A DNA stretch of 64,000 nucleotides from Anseranas semipalmata (taxonomy: Eukaryota; Chordata; Aves; Anseriformes; Anseranatidae): assembly GCA_013399115.1 (NCBI GenBank), contig VXAA01000165.1, positions 30,552 to 94,551 on the forward strand, read 5' to 3'. Position numbers and translations under genes: made by a program. Under the pieces are notes generated by a model. The model was not told the origin of the DNA and did not search any database. It saw only the letters and a list, made by a program, of their open reading frames with translations. Below, piece after piece: positions 37,436 to 48,759 of the stretch (its first letter is position 1; each line of letters begins with the position of its first letter).

Positions 37436-37757
37436 ACAAAGAGAAGGCTCAGGGGGATCTTATCAATGTATATAAATGCCTGAAGGGAAGGTGTGATGAA
37501 GATGGAGTCAGGCTCCTTTGAGTGGTGCCCAGTGCTAAGACAAAAGGCAATGGGCACAAACTGGAACACAGGTGAATCCCTCTGAATATCAGGAGCACTG
37601 GCACAGGCTGCCCAGAGAGGCTGCAGAGTCTCCCTCCCTGGAGATCTTCAAAAGCTGCCTGGTCGTGGTCCTGGGCAACCTGCTCTGGGTGTCCTTGCTT
37701 GAGCAGGGGTTGGACCAGATGGCCTCCAGAGGTCTCAGCCATCCTGTGATTCTGTTG
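37436..37757 (+). mobile_element. CR1 LINE, 3' fragment
   Basis: Begins inside the ORF2 end (GAGAAGGCTCAGGGGGATCT). It passes through GGCAATGGGCACAAACTGGA, AGGCTGCCCAGAGAGGCTGC and GAGCAGGGGTTGGACCAGAT, and ends CATCCTGTGATTCTGTTG. A gap of about 20-30 bp relative to related copies lies near 37580. Same general subfamily as the copy at 31930. Confidence 0.93.
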
Positions 37758-40700
37758 TTTGGCTCCATTAAGGTTGGACAAAAGGAAAAAATCATTTGTG
37801 AACCACTCAAAAAGGCTTCATGTGTCATAAATGTGTGGTGAAATGCATTTTGGTAAGCCTTAACCTAAGAAAAAAGTGTGTGTGTATGTGTGTAAATCCA
37901 AATAAATGTCTAGACAGAACAGTATGCAACTAAGAATGAATCCCATGAAAAGGAAAAATACTCAAGCTCCTATGACATTTACAAAACTCCTGAGTTTAAA
38001 CAAGATATACACCCCATGAATAGTCATCCAGATGAAAGAATCCAGATGAAATATATTGCATAGGACATTTTCCATCTGTTCCACACATAGCTGTTTTGTT
38101 ATGTACACTAGGCAAATGTTAAAAAGCATAAGTACATTTTCTCCTGCCCATTTTCTGGTAATATTCACATTACTGAATATAAGTGGAGAATTATAAGAAA
38201 TCAACTGTATGCAAAGGTGAAAAAAAAAATAAAATAAAAGCATTCACACTGGGGAAGAAAAGGTTTAAAAACTACTGCAAAAAAGTTTTCCACTAGTTGT
38301 AAAGAAACAATCCATAAAACTCAGATTTTATTTATAATTGCTTATATTAACACAGGTAATTAACACCAAAATCCTGCTTTGTATGATCCTAGAATAAAAG
38401 ACAGAAAAGGACCCTTTCACATTGTAACAAATGATCCTTGTCATTCACACCCATTAGAGCACCTAAAGAAGTTAGGTATAGGTTCTTTGTGAAAGAAAAT
38501 TCAAAGCTATTTCAACTAAATCTCTCTTCTTATTTCTCAACATACTGCTGTTGAAAAGATTCCTCCAGTTACTGTGAACCTCTTTCCTGTTATTTTATAG
38601 AACTACTTAAGAACCAGTTCATCAGCATGATTGTTCATGAACTTGTGTGGGGAGTAATTCACAAAGGAAGCTATTATTGCATGATGTTCCAAATTTTATT
38701 TTGTTCAGTAATCATTAACTAATGCATTCTTTAACCACAGCTGATGTGATATAGAAACTCTTTCCCTTCGTGTACCTCCTTCATGAGTGCTTAGCACTGC
38801 CGAGATGGTGACACTACTCTGCCAGCCCAGAACTGAGATCTCTTCTGTTGGTAATCAGACCTTATCTGGTGTTCAGAAAGACAGCATCCCTACATTTCTT
38901 TCCGAAGGATTTACAGCTTTTCTACCTGTTTCCTGACAAGAACCTAACACAAAGCATTTATTAGCAAAGTCTAATTCCTACTCTACTCCTTACAAAGCTC
39001 TACATCTCATGTGCTCTTGCTGGCTATGTTCTATGACCCCTTTTCTTTTAGAGTTATTTCACTTCATAATGCAGTTTCAGTAGCTCACATGGGTTTATAA
39101 CAGTAGCATCAGCAAGGTGATGATATCTCACTGCAATAGTCATAACAGTTGTAAATGCATGGTAGCTAGTTTCAGTAATAAAGAACAAAAAGTACTTTTA
39201 GTTTTATTAAGTATTACCACTGGGAAAATAATTTTGTATGTTGCTTATTTAAATATTCCCTGGCAATATCTGGAGTACTAGCAAAGCCCCAGACTGGATG
39301 TACAGTCTTTACCCCTGGGACCCTGATTCATTTTCTGGGAGTCTTTAGAAAGACAGAATTCTTGTTATTAAGCTGTCTATCACTTTGGCTTGGCAATGGG
39401 GAAAAGACAGTGAATGTTGTGAATTAGGGAGGGTGTGAATTATGAGTTCTTTCATGCCAGCTCCTTATCTGCCCATAACAAAGTTTAACTTTATGCCTGG
39501 GAGTTGTCACCCAGGGGAGTTGACACCCTGGGGTCTGCCACCCCTTCTACTAGAGAAGGAGAAAGAAGCAGAGGCATCTCTGCTATGCCTATGCCAGTCT
39601 CCTGCTCTTAGAATCAATTTCTAAATAAACTTTTCTTTTTTTCTTTCTTTCTTTTATTTTTTTTTTTCCTGCTGGTTGCAGAGGGAGTCTGGGCCCCATG
39701 AGTATATTGCTGATAGCCTGTACAATTAGTTCCAAACTCGATGTGGAGACATTTATCTCACAGGCAGTGGTGAGAGGCAGAGCAGGTGAGAGGGAGAGGT
39801 AGCACATCACTTGAAGTGGAAGCTATTCTCCCCAGACTCTCTTTACAGCCACAGTGGGGAGAGAGAGAGTGGTTTCTCTCTGGAGCAGAGATCACAGCAA
39901 ATGTCTAACTCCCATGCTCTGAATCTCCCTTTGGAGGAGACTGTCCGTTGGCAGTGCAGAAGCCTGGAGACACCTGCAGCCAGGTGAGATGGATAGCTGT
40001 GCTGGGAATGCCTCACCTGGAGCCAGCGCGGAGTAAACCACACACTGCAAATTCACGCTGTCAGTAATTATGCACCAGCTTTCCACATAGACGTGTCAGT
40101 CATAGCAGAAGAGAAAACCGTGGAAATGTTGTTTTGCAGAAAGCAATGCAATGTTAAACCCATAAGTGTTAATATAACACTTTTCATTCACTTAGTTCAA
40201 GGAATTTACATAAGGCAATTAGCTCTGGGTTTCCAGTTAGGATTTATTGTTGTAACTCAGTTGACTCATAGTAACAAAGAAAATTAACCAACACTTTGCA
40301 AGGTTTGCTCCTTTACAGGAAATTGCACTCCAAGTACAATTAGTGCTGGATGTATGCTATATGTAACTAATATCAGACATATGGAAATGCAGGACAAATT
40401 CTGATACATGTTGAATTCCTGCATTTTTACACTACATTCCTGACATCTGAGAGCAGTAATGTCCAGCAAGGGTTCAGGATAGTCAAGGTCTTATGGACTT
40501 ATGAAACACAGTTTTGAAATATTAACAATAGGTAACAATCTGCAAAAGAAAATCTTTTAAAGTCTACTAAATTCAAATTAGGTCACGAAATCAAAACAAC
40601 ATGAATTCGAAACCGGGATGTCAATTTTATGTTTTTGTATGCAGAACCATGGCTTAATTTGTTGCTGCAGCAAGCACTTTACAATAAAGTAAAAATTGTC

Positions 40701-43700
40701 CTTTCAGTAACAGACATGCAGATAACAAAGTAATGCCTTACTTTATACCCACTGAAACTTTGCTCAAGAATTCAGTAGAGTATGGAGTCATTAAAGTACA
40801 GAAGCTGAAGACCTAAATGAGCAACAAGGAGAGAACAGTATAGTAATAAAACCTTCCTTTCCATCAGGTACTTGTCAGTGTTATGCTGCTGTAGCAATGA
40901 CCAATGACGGCTTTGAAACTCTCTCACACTGCTCTAGTAATGCACTACGCTAAATCACAATGTAAGAACTGAAGAACTGTAGAGGAGGTACAATCTGATA
41001 GCACTGTTACTGCATATAAACTCCTGGAATAGCACATAGCTCTCCTCTCCTCAGCGTTCTGAAATAAAGTTATCAGGGATGTGAACAGGGTGAGTCCTTT
41101 CCCCATGCAAGGACAAAGGGCAGCTTGTCACTGTCACCGGTGCCTGCACTATTTGCCATTAGAAAGTTAATGTCACAAACAGAAAATCCTGAAGTTTTGT
41201 GCAGACTGGAAAGTTTCCTGAACTGTTCTTTTTTACCTCACCACCCTTTCCCTGCCTGTACATAAGGGGAAGCAAATTAAATCCCAAGTTACTGGGTGAT
41301 CGACCCAGGGCAGAACAACTGCAAAAGTTGTCTGACAGCTCTGAGCATTCTCTTTCATCTGTCATTGGCCTCCAGCACCATGTTAAAGCAGAGTTTTGTG
41401 AGAGGCTCCCAGCTTCTGCATTTGTTAGGATGTCAAATGATAACTGTTGGACTTGAGAACTGAATCCAGCAAGACTGCCATGGTAAGACATGCTATACAC
41501 TTACCTGTGTGACTCGAGGCCTTCTGCCCAGGAAGCAGTGGCAGGTTCAGGCCTAGAGCTCTACATTGATTACAGGTGCTATGTACTTCAAACTGTGCCC
41601 TGTGCATTATGTCTAAAAACCTGTACTTTTCTCCCAGCCTTCTGATGTTTGGATAGCTATAAGCCTTCATTCAGGAAGAGCTGCTGTCACAGGAACACCC
41701 TCTGCAGGAAAGGACCGTCTACATTAGCCTAGAGAAAAATGAGAAAGTGTTGGTATGAACATGAACTGTGGATGAGCTCTCACTGTAATCTGTGCCCTGA
41801 ATGCTGGGGAGGTCAGGAGCTAGGAAACTTGGATTTCAGTGTGGAAAGTCATGGTTTGAGAAGTGGAGAACAACAGGTTTAATTTTTACTAACTGGCAGG
41901 CATCTTACTACTATTTTGCTGTGAAGAGGTGTGTTTCTAGCATCTTCCTACATTAAGATCTCTGTAAATGTCAATGACTATTCAAGGCCCTTGTCACTGA
42001 ATATAATTAAAATCTGTTCTTCAGGTCAATTCAGGGTTGAAGTAATTGGCTGCAGCTCCACAGAGACATCTCCATGCTTACCATAATCCAATATGACCAG
42101 CGTGTCCCATAAGACCTAAACAATCAGCCCCATATTTTCTGAATCCTTTAATATTTAATGGCACTTTATGAGCATAGTGTATTACTGTGTGGGGCTAACT
42201 GTGAAATAGCAGGATACCATAAATACTTGGGAGACAACTACAATATTTAATATTCTTTTCAGATTTTTGCCATGCTATGGTAAGTGTCTGAATCACACAG
42301 CTGCACTCATCATATCCACCAGTGCTTGATAAAGGATAGTTAATTCCCGCTTATGTTTGCTACTTTTCCACTAAGCCAAAAGAAAATCTTCACCACTGAC
42401 CCTGAGAGATCCCTAACCACAGCCCTGTATACTTTCATCCTCATCTTTTTCACAGTAGGCACAGCTGTCGAAGATTAGAAGCACACTAGCTCCATCTGCT
42501 GAAACTGCTTCAGCAGAGCTTTACCCAAATACCAGTGTTAGATACATTTGTTTGCATCAGCCAGTTTATATCAAGATACGAATACTGAAGGCAGATAAGA
42601 AAGCAATGAAAACACCTTTGTCAAAGCTGAAACAATAAAAACATATATATTAACAATGTCATCTCAAAATCTACTTTGTAAAAATATATTGTCCTTCACA
42701 GTAAAAGTAAAGAACAGCATTACAAAAATGAATCACTCATCTTTCTAAATATTTCCTGTTTTTACTGACCTCTGTACATTTCAACACCCTCATCTTTAGT
42801 GAACATTTTCTTACCACATTTAGATTTTCATTACAAAATAACCTTTACATCCTGAAAGCTGCAAAGGTAAGAGGAGCATATGAGGGCTGATAAGAAATGC
42901 TAAATTAAACTTCTAATTCAAAAGATTTTGTCTTTTCTACACAAAATAGATTTTATGTCAGAATTAATATTTCCTTGTTACTCATGAAATATTGGTAAAT
43001 CAATCATCAAGGAAAAGTAACTGACAGTTCTTCATTTCCTCACCCCTCCAGAGAAAATAATCTGAAGTACGAGTTAAATGGGAATTTTGCATAGAAATCA
43101 CTAAAACCTGTATTTTACAGCTTTTAGCAAGAATATCTGGAAAATAAAATTAATAAGAAAGTAAATAAAAACACAAAATAATCAAAACAGACAAGAGAAA
43201 ATTCCTTCTTGATAAAGGTCAAGCTGATACATAGCCACTAGCTCATCTAACAGTAAAATAAGGTCAACAGCGAGAACTCCAGAGACCGGGCAAGTATTTT
43301 TCCGCTTGGTAAGTCCTGGCAGTTTACAAATATGTTAAAGGATGGTTGTTTCTCCAATATTAAACTTTAAGAAGATGGACTAAAAAAGAGAATAGATTAT
43401 ATCCTAAAGTAAGAGTTCTAAGTGCCTCTAAATCACAATGTGTATCAGCCAGGAAATACCTTGGTCAAGCAAAATAAAACATCCCTACCAATGTGTTGTT
43501 TTTACATGCAATTACTAATGAAACTAACTTTGTGTTAGTCTTTCTGTGGAGTTTAGCTTTAACAGAAGACCCCAGGATCCATTTCACGTGTGAGAAAGCA
43601 GTCAGTTGTCTAGACCAGGAGGTTACTGGAAGGCTCAGATCAGTCCTAGTCCTTGCTGTGGGTGTCCTCTGCCCAAGTCCTGGTAGGCTCCTGCCCCCAA

Positions 43701-43768
43701 TGGCAGCAAGAAAGCTCAAAAGAAGCTTAGACCTATAGAAAAAAAAACCACTAATGTGACAACTACGA
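37758..43768. other. Long gene-free stretch
   Basis: No gene is supported. A 16-nt tandem repeat of three units at 39496-39542 precedes an AATAAA (39620s) and a CT-rich tract, an arrangement that could be an unrecognised LTR. Frames at 41159-41500 and 41199-41456 are opposite-strand shadows of each other with no known domain. Confidence 0.5.
39496..39542. repeat. Short tandem repeat, three 15-16-nt units
   Basis: CCTGGGAGTTGTCACC, CAGGGGAGTTGACACC and CTGGGGTCTGCCACC follow one another directly. Units differ at several positions. Confidence 0.7.
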
Positions 43769-43816
43769 ACACACACACACACACACACACAAACAACAAC
43801 AACAACAACAACAACA
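43769..43816. repeat. Compound (AC)n(AAC)n microsatellite
   Basis: About eleven AC units (43769-43791) pass directly into about eight AAC units (43792-43816). Confidence 0.95.
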
Positions 43817-45216
43817 AAAAACACTTGCGCAAAAAATGAATAACAAAGTTTTGTACAGCTTCTGAGCAACACACTCTTTTAACAAGAGACTCTTTTGATT
43901 CAGGTTCCCAAAACATTCCCTCAGCTAAAGGTAGTGAAGTGTTTTGTTCCAGCCTCATCCAATGGTGCATCTGTGAACTCACAGAGGCTTGTAATATTAA
44001 ACAGATCCCACATGTAGGAGGTTGGCTTATTAGCTCCTGCTGTACTTGCTCAGGCTTCTAATTATCAACATTTCTGCTCAGCATCTCTTCTGTTAGCTCT
44101 GAAGGTTTGTCCCACAAGGGCTGACAAGGAACATTTCAGTACTTGATCCATTCAACCAAGTCTTCATGATCAGTTTCTGAGACAAGCAAAAAAAGCTATA
44201 TAGATTATAGAGATATGAGAGTGTTTGTTTTCTTCTTTTTTTTTTNTTTATTATTATTATTATTATTTGTTGAAGCGTATTCTAGTGAAATGTTTGCTGT
44301 TCTATGAAGGCAACATCTAGGAGGAACTTTTTACAGATACTGACTTCACCATCTCTGGGAATATATGTATACTTGTTACACCCCAACTGTTAATCTGGTG
44401 GAAAATCTAGGGCATTCAATTACACAGTTACTTAGCATATTTTACTTAACGATCATGTTAATTCTAATACTAAAGAAGCTGCATCTGAGGTTGTGGTAAA
44501 GCTCAGTAACCTCTGGGTGTTTCCTTTCATGAATATCTCCTATTTAAGACAGAATATGATTCCCCACAGCATGAGAGGCAGCCTCTCCTGAAAACCCAGT
44601 ACAGATCCTTCAGGCTGCATTAGAGGGAAGGGGACAGAAAGAAAAAAAGAAGTGAAATGGGCAAAAAAAAAGGGAGTATCAGTCAGGCATCAGAAAGAAC
44701 ACAACATAGTAAAAGTGTTCCAAATATTCCACCTACAACTAGAGGTTTCTAAGGTTCACATAGGTTGTCCTAATTCTGTCCTATCTTCCATGACTGCAAA
44801 GGTGACAACCATCCCACAGCATTACTGAAGGGATTGATTTCACCAGAGAAATGGGTTCTGAGCTTCAAGGTGTTGCAAATGCACTCTGCCATAATCCACA
44901 GGCTGCAGAGATCACATTCCTCATCCCACAGCACCACAGTTTTCTGAGGGGTGGGAAAGCAGCTTTATTGCTGTACCACATACAAGAAGATACACATGTG
45001 TTTAGTAGCTCTCAGCAGCCCAGCCCATCTCCTAGGGGAATGACCTTTCTTTGCCAGGCTTTGAGTATGTACCAAGTGGGATAAATTAGGGCTAAAAACT
45101 TAGGCTCAACAGTGTCCCAGCTGGAAAGTAACTGGTTGCAGCTGAATATACGTAAGCTCAAAACCTCAAAACTTTTTTAAAAGAAAGCCTGAGATATACA
45201 TTCAAAAGAAAGGAAA
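43817..45216. other. Gene-free stretch with a one-base N
   Basis: A T run with N at 44246 leads into a (TTA)n microsatellite at about 44247-44269. Otherwise AT-rich, with frames under 80 codons and no recognised repeat. Confidence 0.55.
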
Positions 45217-45267
45217 TAATAAAATAAAATAAAATAAAATAAAATAAAATAAAATAAAATAAAATAA
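45217..45267. repeat. (AAAAT)n microsatellite
   Basis: About ten nearly perfect AAAAT units. Short, pure and therefore probably variable in length. Confidence 0.95.
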
Positions 45268-46439
45268 GAAGAGGAGAGGGAAAAGGGTTCAAGCATTAGG
45301 TAGGATCTCTTAAGGTAGAGGAGTAATTTTTCTTGTTTTTGCCTTTGTAGAAGGACTTGTTTGCAATACTGTTCAAGCTATGCGTACATTAGCAGTCTGT
45401 TACTGGTTGTTTTGTTTGCTTGTTTAAGAAGAACAAGATTTTAGTCAGGTAAAAACTCTCCAAGCAGAGTGGTCTAGCTGTTCATTTTGTTTTAACTTGA
45501 GCTTTCTTTTAAGTTTCTCTATTGCACATCTTTATATTCTACGCCTTGCCAGGCACTTGCATGGTTTTTACACTCTTGAAGGTTTTCATGCAATTAGTAG
45601 AACTTCTGCAGTAATTACATCTGAAGGTATATCTTTTTAGAAAGGACAGGCAAGCTCGAGTTGGTGTGTCTCTGTTTTCCCCAAACTGATGAAAATTATG
45701 ACTGGAAAAAAAAAATAAAAAAAAAAATTCTGCAGGAAAAAAAAAAAAAAAGGAAACAAACAAAATAGACCTTTTTCCTATAATGATGTTAAAAAGACAT
45801 AAAAAAGTGGACCTGTTCTAAGAATTACATACCCAAGACAGAGGACAACCTTATTTAGCAGATTACTTGGATAAACACTGAAGCAGTTCAGAAGGGGTAG
45901 GAAAGTGGTTTCTGGCAAATGCATGTGGAAGGGGGAAACAAACATGAAATCAATAACTTATGAGTAATCAATTTGCTGGGAATGAATAACTAATAACTAA
46001 AGAACTGAAATAACTGAATAACTAATAGCTAAAGATCTCAGTGAAAAAAAAAAAAAAAAATCTATATCCCTGAGAGAGATATTGGATATAAAATGGATTC
46101 TAAAATTATGCTTGGAACAACAAAAAGAAATGCTGGAAAATTAAGGAAAAAAAAACTACATAGTCAATTAGAATGTGGAAATTGCAAACATGTTCATAGG
46201 TTTTGTTTCTTTAATGTTATTTATTTTATGCTTATACTCCAAGCATCACAGAATGTTTTTGTCAACTAGCAGTCAGAGGAAGTGTTAAAAATATTTATTT
46301 GTAGTGAATATAATAAATATGCAAAACTATGTGGACAACAGGGGCAATGGCAAAAGAGCTGAATAAATTAGTAATATGAGAGAACTAGATTAGTATCTGA
46401 GTGAACACTCAAATAAAACATCTAAGCAAGGTTGTAATG
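45268..46439. other. Gene-free stretch
   Basis: Contains A-rich runs near 45705-45751 and 46044-46060, and a loose cluster of ATAACTAA-like words at about 45985-46035. The old LINE that follows could start somewhat earlier than marked. Confidence 0.5.
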
Positions 46440-47025
46440 CTAGAAACGAAGTGCAGACCTCAAAAAAAATAAAGGACTTGGTATCGTATTTGTAATAAAA
46501 GCTACTCCTCATAAGCTGCTATATGATGCAGCAGCAAAAAGGACTAACAGTCATGTGATGTTTATGTTAGTAATAAGGGTATGAGAAAATAATTTTTTTT
46601 TTTTAACTATGCCAAGACTGACACTAATATTGTGAAACTGTATAGTTTAAGTGTCCACGTAGTAAAAAGGTAGCTAGGAATTGTCTAGATGAAAGCCAAA
46701 TAAACGATTTAAATGCTGGAGAAATTGCCTTGCAGTAAGGGTTTTAAAGTTCAATCTGTTCAGCCCAAATAGAAGGGCTTGAGAGGTTACTTGATTACTG
46801 CTTGCAAGCATCTCCACAGCAATAAATTATGTATTAAGGGGATGTTTAATATAGTAGAGTCATAATAAGAACATATGGACAGAAAGTAATGCCAGACTTT
46901 TCTGGCATGACATTTTTCCAACAATGAAGATGATTAATCATCATAGGGAACTCCTGAGGGAAATGGTGGATTTGTAATTGTTTCATGCCTTTGTATCAAG
47001 ATTAAACGTCTCTCCTGGAAATATA
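46440..47025 (+). mobile_element. Old CR1/L3-like LINE remnant (ORF2 end and 3' part)
   Basis: The order of words matches an old reptile/bird CR1-type consensus almost from end to end. Early on are AAAGGACTTGGTATCGTAT and GATGCAGCAGCAAAAAGGAC, followed by GTTAGTAATAAGGGTATGAG. Next comes TTCAATCTGTTCAGCCCAAA, then TTACTTGATTACTGCTTGCA and GATGTTTAATATAGTAGAGT. Near the end are GATGATTAATCATCATAGGG, AAATGGTGGATTTGTAATTG and GTATCAAGATTAAACGTC. No open frame survives. It belongs to a different, older group than the CR1 copies with ATTCTATG tails. Matching was by eye. Confidence 0.75.
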
Positions 47026-48165
47026 CATTTGTTAAATGTAACTTGTTTGAAAGTATGTGAAACAAAATGATTCAAGATCCCTTAATGTCTATAAATCCTG
47101 TGGATCTATACACCAAGACAAGACCTGTGCAGTGTCTGTAAAGCACTGTGGAAACACAGAGAAGAGTCCTTTATGCATTGCAAAAGTTGCTGTTTACTCC
47201 CCTGAACCTATTAACCTATATGGAAGAACATATATGGCTATACTCCCGCTTCTTTGGGGATATCCGAAAATACCTGGCAACATTAAAATTTCACATAACT
47301 AGACAATAGCAATGTCAAATTTCATGCTGGAATGAAGTCCCATTTTCCATCCATAAGCCACCAACTCTCACTGCTCTCCATAACAGAATAGCTTTTGTAA
47401 GTTAATATATAACAAACTTTCAGTTTGTTTAGTAAGATCAAGGCTTTAGTAAGCCTTGATCCTTGACTGACAGAGATGGATCATCAAAAATAAAATGTCA
47501 TCTTTGCTGGCTATGTGAATTTTGTGGAGAGTTAGCAAAGTTGACTCAACTTTTCACTTTCATTGTTATGTGTATGCACTTTTTGTCTGTGCATAAACTT
47601 CTGTTTCATAGTGGAGCCTTGCTCTAGGATTGCTGGAAGACCAGTAGCCATTCTGCTCCCTTGAAACCTCTGGATTCTGCAGGTCAAGAAGCTGAGTGTT
47701 TGGCCCATGCATTTTCAAGTCATCCAAAGCTCCAGTGGAGACTCTTGATGTTGATTGTGTATTGAAAATCAGTCTTCAAATGCTGATCTTCACATCTTGT
47801 TGCCATGGAATAAGGGTTATTAGACTCATTTCTAGTATGGTTCTTGTGTTAATAGAGAGCACTTTCTAAAGCACTCCAGTCCCTCAGCCCGTCCACTCCA
47901 CCATGGGTGAATGAAATGTATCTTTGGAGTATCTTCAGCAATGCACAAGGCTTACACAGAAAAGAAATGCTGATGGCTGGACTAAAGATGAGGTATCTGA
48001 TACAAATGAGAACAATCACCTTTAGAAAAAGGTAAGAAAAAAAAACAGGAGACTATTTCTCTGGCAATAAGAGGAACAATCTAAATCTTCCAATGCCAGT
48101 CTAGATCTTTAATAGGTGCAGTGTTCAACACGTGTCTATCCATGTGAAAGAGGTAGAGTACACAG
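47026..48165. other. Gene-free stretch
   Basis: An 81-codon frame at 47057-47302 has no recognised similarity. A perfect 11-bp inverted repeat lies at 47436-47461. No other feature was seen. Confidence 0.5.
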
Positions 48166-48759
48166 TGTTGCGGTTTAAAGCCAGCAGGCAGCTCAGCACC
48201 ACACAGCTGTTTGCTCACTCTCCGAAGGTGGGATGGGGGAGAGAATTGGAAAGGTAAAAGTGCAAGAACTCTTGGGCTGAGATACAGACAGTTCACCAGG
48301 TAAAGCAAAAGCCACGCACACAAGCAAAGCAAAGCAAGGAATTCATTCCCTACTTCCCACCGGCAGGCAGGTGTTCAGCCACTTCCAGGAAAGCAGGGCT
48401 CATCACGTGTAAAGATTTCTTGGGCAGACAAATGCCATCACTCCGAATTTCCCCCCTTCCTCCTTTACCCCAGCTTTTATTGTTCAGCATAACGCCACAT
48501 AGTATGGGACATCCCTTTGGTCAGGCTGGGCCAGCTGTCCTGGCTGTGTCCCCTCCCTGTGCTCCTGGTGCACCCCCAGCCTCCTTGTTGGCATGACAGC
48601 CCAAGAAGGAAAAAAGTCCTTGGTTCTATATAAACACTGCTCTGTAACAACTAAAAACTTCGGTGTGTTATCACCACTATTTTCACCTAAAATCCAACAC
48701 TCAGCATTGTGTGAGCCTCTATGAAGAAAATTAATTCTATCCCGGCCAAAACCATGACA
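48166..48759 (-). mobile_element. Solo LTR of an endogenous retrovirus (ERVL-type TSD)
   Basis: A 594-bp element. On the minus strand it begins TGTCATGGTTTTGGCCGGGA at 48759 and ends TTTAAACCGCAACA at 48166, so it has TG...CA ends. It is flanked by CACAG on both sides (48161-48165 and 48760-48764), a perfect 5-bp target-site duplication. Five bases fit ERVL (class III) elements. A polyadenylation signal AATAAA lies at plus-strand 48476-48481. It shares the ACCAAAGGGAT-TCCATAC segment with the LTR at 27662-28087. There is no internal retroviral sequence, so this is a solo LTR left by recombination between two LTRs. Such LTRs can carry promoter and polyadenylation activity, but nothing here shows that it is used. 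Confidence 0.92.

Noticed and set aside
38380..38460. Weak likeness to a reversed CR1 3' end (TAGAATAAAAGACAGAAAAGG)
   Set aside because: Too many mismatches, and the following sequence does not continue the CR1 pattern.
40960..41110. Weak likeness to the CR1 segment before the 3' UTR
   Set aside because: Only a few short words agree, and their order is not kept over enough length.
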